Shown here one piece after another: positions 9,201-17,686 of a stretch of 64,000 nucleotides of DNA; positions within the stretch are counted from its first letter, which is position 1, and every line of letters begins with the position of its first letter. The notes beneath the pieces are model-generated. The model saw only the letters and a list, made by a program, of their open reading frames with translations, had not been told where the DNA came from and made no database searches. The stretch is from assembly GCA_963772225.1 (NCBI GenBank), contig CAVYWD010000005.1, positions 310,001 through 374,000 on the forward strand, given 5' to 3'. The DNA is from CAVYWD01 sp963772225. Lineage in GTDB: Bacteria; Myxococcota; Myxococcia; Myxococcales; UBA5297. The translations under genes and the position numbers were made by a program.

Positions 9201-9645
9201 GCGCGACGTGAACGCCAAGCTGCCCGCCCCGGCGCCCATGGCCCCCTTGGGCGCCCAGCGCCTTTCGCCCATGCGCGACGCGCTGCTCAAAAACCCGGCC
9301 GACGTGGTCGCGCTGGAGGGCCTGGGGCGCGCCTACCTCGAGTCGGGCGACCTGCGCCGCGCGCGGCTCACGTTCAGCCGAATCCTCGAGCTCGACGAGA
9401 ACCGGGGCTCGGCCCACGGCGCGCTCGGCTTCGCCCTGATGAAGCTGGGCGAGCCGAACCTGGCGCGCGCCGCGCTGAAGCGGGCGCTGGACCTCGATGC
9501 CCGCGACGAGAAGGCGCACGCGAACCTCGCCGCCCTGATGTGCCGCTTCGGCGACGAGGAGGGCGCCAAGGCCGAGGTCGCCTACGTCAAGTCGGCGCCG
9601 AGCGGCCCCGACGTCGACCCGGAATGGAGCGCATGCCGACGCTGA
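6247..9645 (+). CDS. gltE: Large TPR lipoprotein, GltE-like
   Basis: A 1132-residue lipoprotein. A signal peptide with lipobox (CGLAAAGC-AHAP) is followed by a basic helix (INKLKRDLIKVDRSIGVTEK) and APYLPDLVFRLAELYVEKSR. A long solenoid of TPRs covers most of the chain (e.g. EYRELGQYDKAIKAYQEVV, GYWFD-like SDLDKAEGFYLKVL) and ends in two or three canonical TPRs (about 1010-1110). The N-terminal block resembles the adventurous-gliding TPR lipoprotein GltE (AglT) of Myxococcus, but this protein is much longer than I recall for GltE, so it may be a fusion or expanded form. It overlaps its upstream neighbour by 4 bases and the downstream lipoprotein by 13 bases, so the operon is translationally coupled. 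Confidence 0.6.
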   Translation: MKLRTPILLRLAFCGLAAAGCAHAPEGPQQYKLSNKQTERAELINKLKRDLIKVDRSIGVTEKLIGQSRSAPYLPDLVFRLAELYVEKSRYRFHLEAELNQEAQKRGSLVVPDVALLKQKAISLYERVLKEFPDYGDADKVRFFIAHEYRELGQYDKAIKAYQEVVDKHPKSPLMPEALLIIADYWFDKSDLDKAEGFYLKVLEAPPSAAHDLARYKLGWVWINRGKHGEAVKYFEAAARSTPVEGAESKALAVKGLALSDLVYSYTESRPAKGAIEYFESLCDNSSAFEMVLEKLGNRYFIKQELDNAAPAYRRLLVMSRDFERDPERATRLYETIKASKGKVFPRADDVRALVRVAARARIDTRMTEKERSELLEDLEVYSRDLATTLQIEAQRRDPNAADSKPVAAADSAKKKGNSRLTADEARDDPASKDARDSKEQVEAKKLYSEAADSYEAYLDLFRNEKYRLTMMRNRADSLFGAGRFAEAGRQYEEVAKASKGDAREEPLYSALVGFQQALRNPDKLNYFDRVDSRSGIRQLGSFYVKIFPRNERAPKVKFNMARSHYDDGQFKEAGDLFTAFAVDYPQDPDAVAAAHLALDAYHSMKDYKAMNAAGQKLLAVSALPGSLLSEIKGIVAAAKTEELAEVVIATDTGGKDTVSRLFEIADDPARANTDIPEKALSTAFSQGVAQRDLKVVNEAARKILARYPRSGAAANAVLTLARFSTELGDFDQAAAHYESMSDNFAGDPKALEALDTAATLRLMVGDTAKAVADFDKVASATKRGEAYAKLAEAKAQAQDWGGAESAAALALQADPGSVRAAAVLGQALLEQGKSGEAEQRLLAVGRNLQRAAQSDPESMARVYFLWGEAMYRQFQTVGPEELEKKAGMLQNLQQAYSSAAQMGGDWAIAGMYRLGQALTQLADTLERVSEPAGLKESERASFKAALTKQSGELRNGANESFTACVKKARELEVLTPFALGCVTRRDVNAKLPAPAPMAPLGAQRLSPMRDALLKNPADVVALEGLGRAYLESGDLRRARLTFSRILELDENRGSAHGALGFALMKLGEPNLARAALKRALDLDARDEKAHANLAALMCRFGDEEGAKAEVAYVKSAPSGPDVDPEWSACRR

Positions 9646-10169
9646 CCCGAGAACCCGGCACCTTCCGCCGAGCGGCGCGAGCCCGCGCGGGCGCGGTGCG
9701 GCTCTTCGCCGCCGCGTTCCTCGCGCTCGCGCCGGGTTGCGGAGCGAAGGACACGCTCGAGGGGAGCCTGGGCGAAATCCTGCCCATGGACTTCAAAGAC
9801 GTAGAGGTGGCGGTCACCGACACCGAGGTCGTGGTCAGCTACTTTCGCCCCAACGGCCCGGGGCGCGACGTGGTGCTCAAGCTGGTGGTGAACGACGCGC
9901 CGCCGGACGTGCCCCCGGGCCAGTACCTCGACCTCTCGCCGCGGCCGGACGGAACCGCCAACGCGGTCTGTACCCGGGCGGTGGCGAACGACCCCATTCA
10001 CACGCTGGCGGCGGTCCGCACCGGGGAGCTCAAGCTCAGCGCCGTGCCCGTCGTCGACCAGCCGGTCTCCGGCGAGTTCCGGGTGACGTTGGGCGAGGGC
10101 GGCGACGCGGGCCGGGGCCGAACGGCTTTCGGCACGTTCAGCGTGACCCGGGTCGTGCACGGGAGCTAG
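9633..10169 (+). CDS. Small lipoprotein of the gliding operon
   Basis: A 178-residue protein. The ATG at 9633 lies inside the end of the previous gene, with GGAG close upstream; ATG 9624 in the same frame is an alternative. A long basic N-region and hydrophobic segment end in a lipobox (FLALAPGC-GAKD). The mature part is a beta-rich single domain (VEVAVTDTEVVVSYF, GEFRVTLGEGGDAG) of Ig-like character. The size and lipoprotein nature recall the CglC/GltK outer-membrane lipoprotein of Myxococcus, but I cannot confirm the family. Context puts it in the envelope part of the gliding complex. Confidence 0.55.
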   Translation: MPTLTREPGTFRRAARARAGAVRLFAAAFLALAPGCGAKDTLEGSLGEILPMDFKDVEVAVTDTEVVVSYFRPNGPGRDVVLKLVVNDAPPDVPPGQYLDLSPRPDGTANAVCTRAVANDPIHTLAAVRTGELKLSAVPVVDQPVSGEFRVTLGEGGDAGRGRTAFGTFSVTRVVHGS

Positions 10170-10188
10170 CGCAAAGAGGAGAGTCGAT

Positions 10189-10866
10189 ATGGCAGTGCCC
10201 TGCAAAGCTTCGGCGGCGACCTCCCGTCGCCGACCCGTCTTCGGGTGGGTCCCGCTCGCGCTCGCGGCGCTCTTGGGCTGTGGCCACGCCCGGGTGAGCG
10301 ACCAGTCGCTCGCCGCGCTTCCGCTGGAGGCCAAGCTCGACCTCATCGAGGCCGAGAACGACCTCTTCATCGCCATCGACGCCGTCGACGAGATGTCCAA
10401 CCGCGTGCTCGAGACGAAAGAGGACTACCAGAAGAGCGACGAGCGGATCCGCGAGGCGAAAGAGGCGCTCAAGCTCGCGGAGGCTTCGAGCGACGTGAAT
10501 CACCGGGCCATCGCCGAGCTGTCCATCCAGGAGTCCAAGGAGCGCCGGGCGTGGCTCGACGCCTGGCTGTCGGTGCAGTGGGCGCTGCTGGACGCCGAGA
10601 AGGCCAAGCTCGAGCTGGCCAAGGCCCGCTACGAGCGGGTGCAGGCGCAAACCGTCAAGAAGGCCAACGTGGCCGGCGCCGAGAAGATCAATCTGGCTGA
10701 CTTCGACCGCCGCGTGGCCGACCTGGAGGCCGACTCCAAGAAGGCCGCCGAGAGGGCTCAGAAGGAAGCCGAGACCGCCGAGAAGGTGAAGAGCACCTGG
10801 TCCGCCACCCGTCGCACGCTCGCCCAGAAGACCGGCGGCGGCCAGGGCAGCGCCTGGGTCGAGTAG
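10189..10866 (+). CDS. Coiled-coil lipoprotein of the gliding operon
   Basis: A 225-residue lipoprotein, 19 bases after the previous stop, with an AGAGGAGAG ribosome site. The signal ends in a lipobox (ALAALLGC-GHAR). The rest is almost entirely alpha-helical and heptad-like, rich in Glu, Lys and Ala (LDLIEAENDLFIAIDAVDE, AERAQKEAETAEKVKS), so probably a periplasmic coiled coil. No catalytic motif is visible and I do not recognise a named family. Operon context suggests a structural or spacer role in the gliding envelope complex. Confidence 0.6.
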   Translation: MAVPCKASAATSRRRPVFGWVPLALAALLGCGHARVSDQSLAALPLEAKLDLIEAENDLFIAIDAVDEMSNRVLETKEDYQKSDERIREAKEALKLAEASSDVNHRAIAELSIQESKERRAWLDAWLSVQWALLDAEKAKLELAKARYERVQAQTVKKANVAGAEKINLADFDRRVADLEADSKKAAERAQKEAETAEKVKSTWSATRRTLAQKTGGGQGSAWVE

Positions 10867-10899
10867 CGTTCGCGGAAAAAGCCAACGAGGGCCCTGACG

Positions 10900-12933
10900 A
10901 TGTCTCTCCCGCTTGCCATCGCCGCCGCGCTCGGGTTCGCGGCCTCGCCCGCACCCGCCGGCGGCCCGCCCGGGGAGAAGCCGGCGGCTGCCGCTCCCTC
11001 GGCGCCTCCGAAGTCGCCCGCCGCAGCCGCTCCCTCGGCGCCGCCCGCTTCGGCGCCCTCCAGCGGCGCCGCCGACGAGCGCAGCGCGGCCCTCCGCGAA
11101 GCAAAGGAGCGCGTCCGGCTCGACGCCGATGACGCCCAGGCCCGCGCGGTGCTGGGGCTGACGCTCTCGGTCCAGGGGCGTCACGCCGAGGCGGCGTCCC
11201 AGCTCAAGGAGGCGGTCCGGCTCGAGCCGTCCGCCCTCGACTTCCGGGTCGCGCTGGCCCGGACGCAGGCGGCGGCTGGGGCGCTCGACGCCGCGCGCGC
11301 GACCTACGAGGAGGCGGCCAAGGACTTTCCGAGCTCTGCCGCCCTGCTGGCGGACTTCGCGGCCTTCCTGCGCTCGCTGCAGGACGGGTCCGGCGCGGTG
11401 CAGCAGCTGGAGCAGGCGCTGGTGCTCAGGCCCGGCGACCCGCACTTCCTGTTCAACTTGGGCGAGGCTTTGGAGCGTGCGGGCAAGCCGGTCGACGCCA
11501 TGGCCTCGTACCGCAAGGCGCTCGCCGCCGACCCGTCGCTGACGGTGGCGCGCATCAACCTCGGCAAGGTTTTGGGAGACCTGTCGCAGACCGACGCCGC
11601 GCTCGACGAGCTCACCCGGGCCGCGTCCGAGGCGCCGAGCGACCCCGAGGCGCACTACAACCTGGGTCTCTTGCTCTACCGACAGGGTCGGCTCGAGGCG
11701 GCCATCGCCGCCTACCGCAAGGCCATCGCGGCCGACGCGAAGCACGTCGCGGCGCACAACAACCTCGCCATCGCGCTCCTGGAGAAAGGCGACGACGCCG
11801 GGGCATTGGTCGAGCTCAAGCGCGCCCTCCAGCTCAAGCCGGACGAGGCGGACGCGCTCTTCAACCTCGGCCTGCTCCACTTCAAGCAGGGGCACAACGC
11901 CCTGGCCACGCGCGAGTTCGAGCGCGCCCTCCAGCTCCGGCCGGAGTCCATCCAGGGCCGGCTGTCGCTGGCCGACGCGTACCTGAGGCAGAAGCAGCCC
12001 AAGCGCGCGCTGGCCCTCCTGCGCGAGGTCGCCGAGCGGCGACCCAAGGACTCGCAGGTCCACCGGCTGCAGGCCGCGGCGCTCCTGGAGACGGGCGAGG
12101 TGAGCGCCGCCCTCGACGAGCTGAAGGCGGCGGTGAGCCTCTCCCCCGACGACCCCGAGATGCAGGCCGCGCTGGGCGCGGCGCTGCTCCAGACCGGCGA
12201 CCTGGACGGCGCCATCGAGCAATTCCGGAAGCGCCTCAAGGCCGAGGAGCGCGCCGACGGGCAGGCGAGCGCGCTGGCGCACTTCGAGCTTGGCCAAGCG
12301 CTGGCCCAGAAGCGGGTCGCCGCGCTCGCCCAGTCCGAGCTCGAGGCGGCCATCCAGCTGGACCCGGAGCAGGAGCGCTACGCGCTGACTCTGGGGGACC
12401 TCCTGCTCGCCAAGGGTGACTGGGACGGCGCCGAGAAGGCCTATTCGTCGGCCCAGGCGAAGTTTCCGGGCAGCGGCCAGGCGTCGGCGAAGCTGGGAAT
12501 CGTCGCGAGCCGCCGGGGCGACCTCGACAAGGCCATCCCCGCCCTGGAGTCGGCGCTGGGCGTGGACCCGGGCAACATCGACGCGCGGGTGGAGCTGGGC
12601 AACTGCTACTTCCACAAAGACGAGAACCCGAAGGCGATCCGCGAGCTGAAGCTGGCGCTCGCCAAGGTGCCGAGCCACGCGCTCGCGCACCAGTACCTGG
12701 GCGCGGCGCTCTACCGCGAGGGCCAGACCCAGGCGGCGCTCAAGGAGTTCGGCGAGGCCGCGAGCCTCGACCCGGCGTCGGGCGAGCCGCGCTACCTCAT
12801 GGGCCAGGTGCTGGAGGCCGAAGGCAAGCGGCTGCCGGCCCTCGATGCGTACAAGGCGGCGATCGCGGCGGAGCCCAATCACCCGCACGCCAAGGCCGCG
12901 CTCGAGAAGCTTCAGGCAGTCCCGGAGAAGTAG
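10900..12933 (+). CDS. Exported TPR-repeat protein
   Basis: A 677-residue protein, 33 bases after the previous gene. A signal peptide (LAIAAALGFAASPAPA) and a Pro/Ala linker to about residue 65 lead into about 17 consecutive canonical TPRs. Examples are AHYNLGLLLYRQGRLEAAIA, ADALFNLGLLHFKQGHNALA and AHQYLGAALYREGQTQAALK. It is almost certainly periplasmic and serves protein-protein binding. It is the last gene of the co-directional gliding run; an over 300-base gap follows. TPR proteins are common partners in Glt machinery, but no specific homolog can be named. Confidence 0.7.
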   Translation: MSLPLAIAAALGFAASPAPAGGPPGEKPAAAAPSAPPKSPAAAAPSAPPASAPSSGAADERSAALREAKERVRLDADDAQARAVLGLTLSVQGRHAEAASQLKEAVRLEPSALDFRVALARTQAAAGALDAARATYEEAAKDFPSSAALLADFAAFLRSLQDGSGAVQQLEQALVLRPGDPHFLFNLGEALERAGKPVDAMASYRKALAADPSLTVARINLGKVLGDLSQTDAALDELTRAASEAPSDPEAHYNLGLLLYRQGRLEAAIAAYRKAIAADAKHVAAHNNLAIALLEKGDDAGALVELKRALQLKPDEADALFNLGLLHFKQGHNALATREFERALQLRPESIQGRLSLADAYLRQKQPKRALALLREVAERRPKDSQVHRLQAAALLETGEVSAALDELKAAVSLSPDDPEMQAALGAALLQTGDLDGAIEQFRKRLKAEERADGQASALAHFELGQALAQKRVAALAQSELEAAIQLDPEQERYALTLGDLLLAKGDWDGAEKAYSSAQAKFPGSGQASAKLGIVASRRGDLDKAIPALESALGVDPGNIDARVELGNCYFHKDENPKAIRELKLALAKVPSHALAHQYLGAALYREGQTQAALKEFGEAASLDPASGEPRYLMGQVLEAEGKRLPALDAYKAAIAAEPNHPHAKAALEKLQAVPEK

Positions 12934-13245
12934 GCCCAGGAGAGCGGCGCGGTCCTGGGCGCCCGGGTCCGAGGGGACTCACCCAATTCAGGTGGCGCAT
13001 CGCCAGCGTTCGGCCGCCGGGTTTCGAGCTCGTCCCCCGACGCCACGCCAGGCTGGCGCACGCCCGATTGTCCGGCGGCCGCGTCTGCTGTAAGCAAATA
13101 CAAAGGCCTCGATTTCCATGATGACCGTTGGCGCTACTTCCCAGGCGCTGCGCGCGAAGCGCCTTCTTCCGCTGCGAGCGGAGCCGGCCTCCCCGGGTCA
13201 GAGCGGGGATGTTTTGGGCTCCGACCGGCTCGCCGCGCTCGAGCC
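12934..13245 (+). other. Intergenic region between gliding operon and polysaccharide operon
   Basis: Holds no gene that I can support; reading frames here lack coding-like third positions. The gap separates two co-directional operons and presumably carries the promoter of the glycosyltransferase operon, but I see no convincing -35/-10 pair. A GC-rich inverted segment near 12934-12970 could act as a weak transcription barrier. Confidence 0.4.
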
Positions 13246-14512
13246 GTGCGTCACAACCCTTCGCGGGGCGCGGGGCCCATCGTGATCTTCCTCTTCCCCG
13301 TCTACCTCCTGGTGCTGCTCGTCTTCGTCAACCGCTACTTCGGCGGGATGCTCCTGAAGCGAATGAAGGGCGCGGCCTTCGACGCCGAGGTCGAAGGGTA
13401 CGAGCCCACCGCGACCGTGGTGGTCCCGCTCTACAACGAGGGCAAGGGCATCTACCGGACCATCATGAGCCTCCTGGAGCAGGACTACCCGCCCGAGAAG
13501 CTCTCCATCATCGTGGTCGACGACTGCTCCACCGACGACAGCTATCTCTGGGCGAAGCAGGCCGAGGCCCAGTGCAAAAGCCGCGTCCGCGCCATCCAGA
13601 ACCCGTCCAACATGGGCAAGCGCCGGGGCATCAACAACGCCGTTCGCCATGCCACCTCGGAGCTCATCGTCAGCGTCGACTCCGACGTCATCGTCGAGCG
13701 CACGGCGGTGCGAAAGCTCATCGCCCGCTTTACCCGCCCCGAGATCGCCGCGGTCGGCGGGCGAGTCTGCGTCTCGAACCCGGGAGAGAACTGGCTCACC
13801 CGCATGCAGACCATCAAGTACTTCTTCGGCTACGAGTACTTGAAGAACCTGGAGCGGAGCTTCTCCTCGGTCATGTGCCTCTCCGGCTGCCTCACGGCGT
13901 ACCGGCGCACGGTGCTCATCGACTTGGAGCCCATCCTCGAGGACCGCAACGTCTTGGGCGTGCCCATCAAGTACGGCGAGGACCGGTTCCTGACCCGCCA
14001 GGTCGTCAAGGCCGGCTGGCAGACCACGCTCACGCTCGACGCCATTTGCTGGACCGTGGCGCCCAACACGCTGAGCAAGTACTTCGCGCAGCAGCTCCGC
14101 TGGCGGCGCTCGAACCTCATCGACTTCTTCCTGGGCATGAGCCACGCGTGGCGGCTCCACCCAAATCGTCGCGGTGCACTACGTGTCGCTGTTCGGGATG
14201 CTCCTGTGCGCGCCGTTGGTCATCGCCCACAACCTGGTCTTCGGCGAGTTCTGGGACCTGGCGTTCTTCAACCTGGGCGTCCTGGCGCTCTTCGGAATGC
14301 TGTACTGGTGGGACACCCGCCACCTCCCCGACGACCAGCGCGTCCACCCCATCTGGTTTCTCCCCATGGCGGTGCTCATGCCCGTCACGTATCTCCTCTA
14401 CACGGCCCTGGCGCTCTTCACGCTCGACTCGTCGAGCTGGGAGACGCGCGGAAAGCCGACCGCGGCCAAACCCGCGGCGGCGACGGCGGCCCGGAACCTG
14501 CCGAGGTCCTGA
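13246..14512 (+). CDS. Processive family-2 glycosyltransferase (hyaluronan/chitin-synthase-like), frameshifted
   Basis: About 420 residues when read with one frame correction. An N-terminal TM helix (IVIFLFPVYLLVLLVFVN) is followed by a GT-A domain with all processive GT2 signatures: DD in VVDDCSTDD (about residue 92), DSD (about 145), the catalytic GEDRF (about 244) and QQLRW (about 282-286). SGCLTAYRR and the general spacing are as in hyaluronan, NodC and chitin synthases. The C-terminal TM segments (YVSLFGMLLCAPLVIAHN, IWFLPMAVLMPVTYLLY) are in the next frame. One base in the AAA at 14163-14165 is surplus; removing it restores ...WRLHPIVAVHY.... Uncorrected, the frame runs on into the next gene and gives a false 857-residue chimera. 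Predicted role: polymerise and extrude a beta-linked polysaccharide. The GTG 13246 start is a best guess; GTG 13282 is an alternative. Confidence 0.8.
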
Positions 14513-15819
14513 TGCCCGACTCGAGAAAGCCGCTCAAGACGCCCAGGGCCGTCAACATCGCGCCCATCTTCGGGGACGAAGGCCCGTACCCCCACAAGAC
14601 CACCGTCCTCGACGACCCGGAGATCCTCGCGTCGCAGGCGCCCAAAAACCGGCGCGTCTGGGCGCGAGCGGTGAGCCCTGAGCCGGCCGAGCCCCCGAGC
14701 AACGTGTCGCGGATCCCCATCGCGCCCAAGACCCCGGCGCCGAAGCGGCGGGTCTTCGACGCGATGAAGGCCAACAAGGCCATCGTCGCGAGCTACAAGC
14801 TCATGGGCTTCGCGGTCCTGGCGGTCATCCTGTTCGGCCTGGGGTCGTTCATCTTCACGAACATCTTCTACGTGCTGAGTCGGGGCTGGGTGACGCCCAT
14901 GGTCGTGTCCTCGACCGACCCCCGGGTCATGGCGCTCCACGCGCAGTACCTGTCGGCCAAGGCCTCGCGGGAGACCGTGGCGGCGCAGCGGCTGCAGGTT
15001 CAGGCGCAGCTCGAGCAGGCGCAGCGCGTGAAGGCGAGCGAGGACCGGTTCCAGACCGCGTTCCAGGCCGCCATGCAGGCCGAAGCGGCCGACCGCCGCG
15101 GAGCGCTCAAGGCGCTCACGCGGCTGCAGGGCGACCTGAACCTGACGCGGTCCGACGTGGCGCAGACGAGTCGCGAGCTCACGTCCATCTCGAAGAAGGG
15201 GCTCAAAGAGGAGATGGCGGCCGGGCTCATCGACAAGGGCGAGGCCACGCGCGGCGGATACGAGCTCTCCAAAATCGCCGAAGGCAAGTTAGCCCTCGAC
15301 CAGAAGCACGTCGAGCTCTCGGCGCGAATCTCCGAGCTGTCGCGCGCCGTCGAGTCGTTCCGGAGCGCGGGAGGGGCGACGAGCTACGAGGTGCTCCGCA
15401 TGCGCCACGAGCTCGACGCTTCGGTGCTGGCGTCGCAGAAGGCCGAAGGCGAAGTCGCGGCGCTGTCCGAATCGGTCGCGTCCCTCGACCGGATGATCGC
15501 CGACTACGACGAGCAGATTGCCCACATCCAGAAGGCGCCTTACCTGCAGGCGGCGGACAAGAGCGTGAGCACGGCCTTCGTGCCCTACGACAACAGCGGC
15601 GGCTTGCGCCCAGGCGATGCGATCTACGGCTGCGCCGCGAGCGTCTTCTGGTGCAAGCGGGTCGGCCAGGTGGCCGAGGTGCTCGACGGCGAGGTGACCG
15701 GCCGGCACCCGATGCACAACCGCGAGCTGCGCGGCGTGCTGGTCCGCCTGGCCTTGGACAACTCTGCCGCCATCGAGCAACCGGTGCTGCACCTGCGCCG
15801 TGCCCCCTTGGGGATCTGA
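14512..15819 (+). CDS. Membrane-anchored coiled-coil adaptor (membrane-fusion-protein-like) for polysaccharide export
   Basis: A 435-residue protein whose ATG overlaps the glycosyltransferase stop. A cytoplasmic N-terminus of about 95 residues is rich in Pro and Lys. One TM segment (about 98-122, MGFAVLAVILFGLGSFIF) follows. Then comes a long periplasmic alpha-helical hairpin with heptads (about 145-345, e.g. RLQVQAQLEQAQRVKASEDR) and a C-terminal beta domain (RPGDAIYGCAAS, GQVAEVLDGEVTG) resembling the barrel/lipoyl part of HlyD or Alg44-type adaptors. Together with the upstream synthase and the possible outer-membrane protein downstream, it likely bridges the envelope for polymer export. 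No PilZ domain is visible, in contrast with Alg44. Confidence 0.65.
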   Translation: MPDSRKPLKTPRAVNIAPIFGDEGPYPHKTTVLDDPEILASQAPKNRRVWARAVSPEPAEPPSNVSRIPIAPKTPAPKRRVFDAMKANKAIVASYKLMGFAVLAVILFGLGSFIFTNIFYVLSRGWVTPMVVSSTDPRVMALHAQYLSAKASRETVAAQRLQVQAQLEQAQRVKASEDRFQTAFQAAMQAEAADRRGALKALTRLQGDLNLTRSDVAQTSRELTSISKKGLKEEMAAGLIDKGEATRGGYELSKIAEGKLALDQKHVELSARISELSRAVESFRSAGGATSYEVLRMRHELDASVLASQKAEGEVAALSESVASLDRMIADYDEQIAHIQKAPYLQAADKSVSTAFVPYDNSGGLRPGDAIYGCAASVFWCKRVGQVAEVLDGEVTGRHPMHNRELRGVLVRLALDNSAAIEQPVLHLRRAPLGI

Positions 15820-15827
15820 CCTTCGCC

Positions 15828-16970
15828 ATGGACAGGGTCACCCTCAGCCTTCTGGCCGCGCTCGGGGCCGCGGGAGCGCCGCAAGGAGGCGCGGCGGACC
15901 TCTCGGCCCAGGCGCCCATTCCCGCGAGCCCGACCCGCGACGCGGAGGCGTACTGCGCCTACGTCCGAGCCTCGGCCGCGTCGGAGAGCGCCCCCTTTCT
16001 CCTGCCGTCTGCCTTTGCCGCAGGGGGTGTCGTCAGCGTCGCGCAGCCCGGCGACACGACCTCGGCGTTGGCGCGGGAGCCGGCCCCGCGCGCGACGGTG
16101 GGCCTGGCGTACAACCTGGGCGCCACGGGGCTGAGCCACGGTCTGGCCATCCGCTCGCGCGCCGAGGCGGACTGCAAGGTCTACGCGACCACCTCGCAGC
16201 TGCGCGCGTTCATCGAGCACTACACCGACCCGCAAGGCGCGCGCTCTCTCGCGGCCAAGATCGAGGTGCTCGATGCGGCGCTGCCTCGCGCCGCGCAGCT
16301 TCTCTCGTCGCGCAAGAGCCGCCTGGCCGCGGGGCGAATGACCGTGGAAGAGGTGCACGCCACCGAGCTGCGGGTCGACGCGCTGCGCGCGCTCGCGGCC
16401 GAGACCCGAGCGCAGCTGGGCGCGCTCGCCGCGCTTCCGCCGCTGCCCAAGGAGCCCATCCGCGAGGTCGTGGCGCAGCGCGAGGCGGCCGAGGTCGCGG
16501 CCGAGCGCGAGGAGGGCCGCCTGCGCGAGACCGCGGGCTGGGACCTCACGCTGCGCGGTGGCTACGACCGCGTCTTCGGCCTTACGTCCTCGACGCCCTT
16601 GTTCGGCATGGCGACGCTCAGCCTCGACGCGGGCCTACTTCTGCAGCGGGCGAGCGATGCGGACGCCGAGAAGGCGCGCCGCGACTGGGTCCACGGCGAG
16701 GTGCTGGGCCTGGGCGACCGAGTGGCGCAGACCGTCCAGAAGCTCAGGGCCACGCGCGACGCTCAGGCGCAGCGCCTCCGGGAGAGCGCCATGGTCGTCG
16801 CGGACTTCGAGCAGCGCTGGACGACCCTCTCGTCCCTCGAAAACGAGAAGGCCGGCGGGGTGGCGGAGGCCATCTGGTTCGACCTCGTGCGGGCCCGAGC
16901 GGAGCACGCCTACCTCGAGGCGAACGTCGGCGAGCTCACGGCGGTGCTGGCGGACGGGAGCCAGCCATGA
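15828..16970 (+). CDS. Exported TolC-like (possible outer-membrane) protein of the polysaccharide operon
   Basis: A 380-residue protein with a signal peptide (LSLLAALGAAGAPQGGAA), starting 8 bases after the adaptor gene. It has a region of long amphipathic helices (about 135-230 and 290-370) around short barrel-like strands (WDLTLRGGYDRVFG, FGMATLSLDAGLLLQR). The alternating helix/strand plan is reminiscent of outer-membrane efflux (TolC/OprM) proteins, but it is shorter and covers only about one repeat. It may assemble as a multimeric conduit. No specific family is recognised. The next gene's ATG overlaps its stop as ATGA. Confidence 0.5.
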   Translation: MDRVTLSLLAALGAAGAPQGGAADLSAQAPIPASPTRDAEAYCAYVRASAASESAPFLLPSAFAAGGVVSVAQPGDTTSALAREPAPRATVGLAYNLGATGLSHGLAIRSRAEADCKVYATTSQLRAFIEHYTDPQGARSLAAKIEVLDAALPRAAQLLSSRKSRLAAGRMTVEEVHATELRVDALRALAAETRAQLGALAALPPLPKEPIREVVAQREAAEVAAEREEGRLRETAGWDLTLRGGYDRVFGLTSSTPLFGMATLSLDAGLLLQRASDADAEKARRDWVHGEVLGLGDRVAQTVQKLRATRDAQAQRLRESAMVVADFEQRWTTLSSLENEKAGGVAEAIWFDLVRARAEHAYLEANVGELTAVLADGSQP

Positions 16971-17686
16971 GAAGGGCCGACCTGGCGATAGCGGCGGTGG
17001 TCGCCTCGGCTCTCGGGAGCGCCCCCATGATTTCGAACGCCACGGAGAAGACCGCGCCGGCCGTGGGGCGACTGTGGCGGGCGCTCGGCCGCGACGAGCT
17101 CTGCGTGACGAGCGGCGGCGAGGGGACCGCGGCGCGCCCGGAGCGCCGGTTCGCCGTGGACGCCCCGACGTTCAGAGCGGTCTCCTCGCTCCGCAGCGAG
17201 GCGCGCGCCCAGCTCGCGTTCACCTATCTCGGCCCGACCGAGGCGACCCGCGCGCTCGGCTCGGGAGCCGTGCGCCGGCAGCTGGGGCTCAAGCTCCGCG
17301 CCGAGAACGCATGCAACCTCGTCTACGTCATGTGGCGCCTGGAGCCCAAGAACGAGCTCGTCGTCTCCGTCAAGCGCAACCCAGGCCAGCGCACCTCGAA
17401 GGAGTGTGGCAATCGCGGGTACCGCAACGTCGCGGCGCGCGCGGTCGGGCCGCTCCCCAGCGTCGCTCCGGGCGCGGGCCACGCACTGCGAGCCGAGCTC
17501 GAAGGCGAGGAGCTCCGCGTCACGGTGGACGGCGCGCTGGTGTGGCAGGGCGCGCTCCCGCGCGAGGCGCTCGGCTTCGAGGGTCCGGTCGGCGTGCGCT
17601 CGGACAACGTGCGCTTCGAGGGTGAGCTCTCCGCCGCGGGCGTCGGCTCGCCGGTGTCGTGCAGCGCCGCCGAGGGGGCGGATTAG
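16967..17686 (+). CDS. Exported lectin-like (concanavalin/LamG-fold) protein of the polysaccharide operon
   Basis: A 239-residue protein overlapping the previous gene by 4 bases. It has a weak signal segment (LAIAAVVASALGSAPMIS). The body reads as a beta-sandwich of the LamG/DUF1080 type: AQLAFTYLGPTEATR, LGLKLRAENACNLVYVMW, the signature LRAELEGEELRVTVDGALVW, and a final strand VGVRSDNVRFEGEL. Such domains bind or act on glycans. Here it is most simply a polymer-binding or processing accessory of the polysaccharide synthase system. No catalytic residues can be assigned. Confidence 0.6.
   Translation: MRRADLAIAAVVASALGSAPMISNATEKTAPAVGRLWRALGRDELCVTSGGEGTAARPERRFAVDAPTFRAVSSLRSEARAQLAFTYLGPTEATRALGSGAVRRQLGLKLRAENACNLVYVMWRLEPKNELVVSVKRNPGQRTSKECGNRGYRNVAARAVGPLPSVAPGAGHALRAELEGEELRVTVDGALVWQGALPREALGFEGPVGVRSDNVRFEGELSAAGVGSPVSCSAAEGAD

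Noticed and set aside
6199..9519. A 1106-codon reverse open frame under the large TPR lipoprotein gene
   Set aside because: It is a GC-bias shadow, with Leu/Gly/Val/Arg-rich repetitive composition and no domain.
13246..15819. An 857-residue glycosyltransferase-adaptor fusion protein
   Set aside because: The middle 115 residues are Arg/Pro-rich nonsense. A one-base change restores the synthase C-terminus and a separate adaptor that starts at an ATG overlapping its stop.
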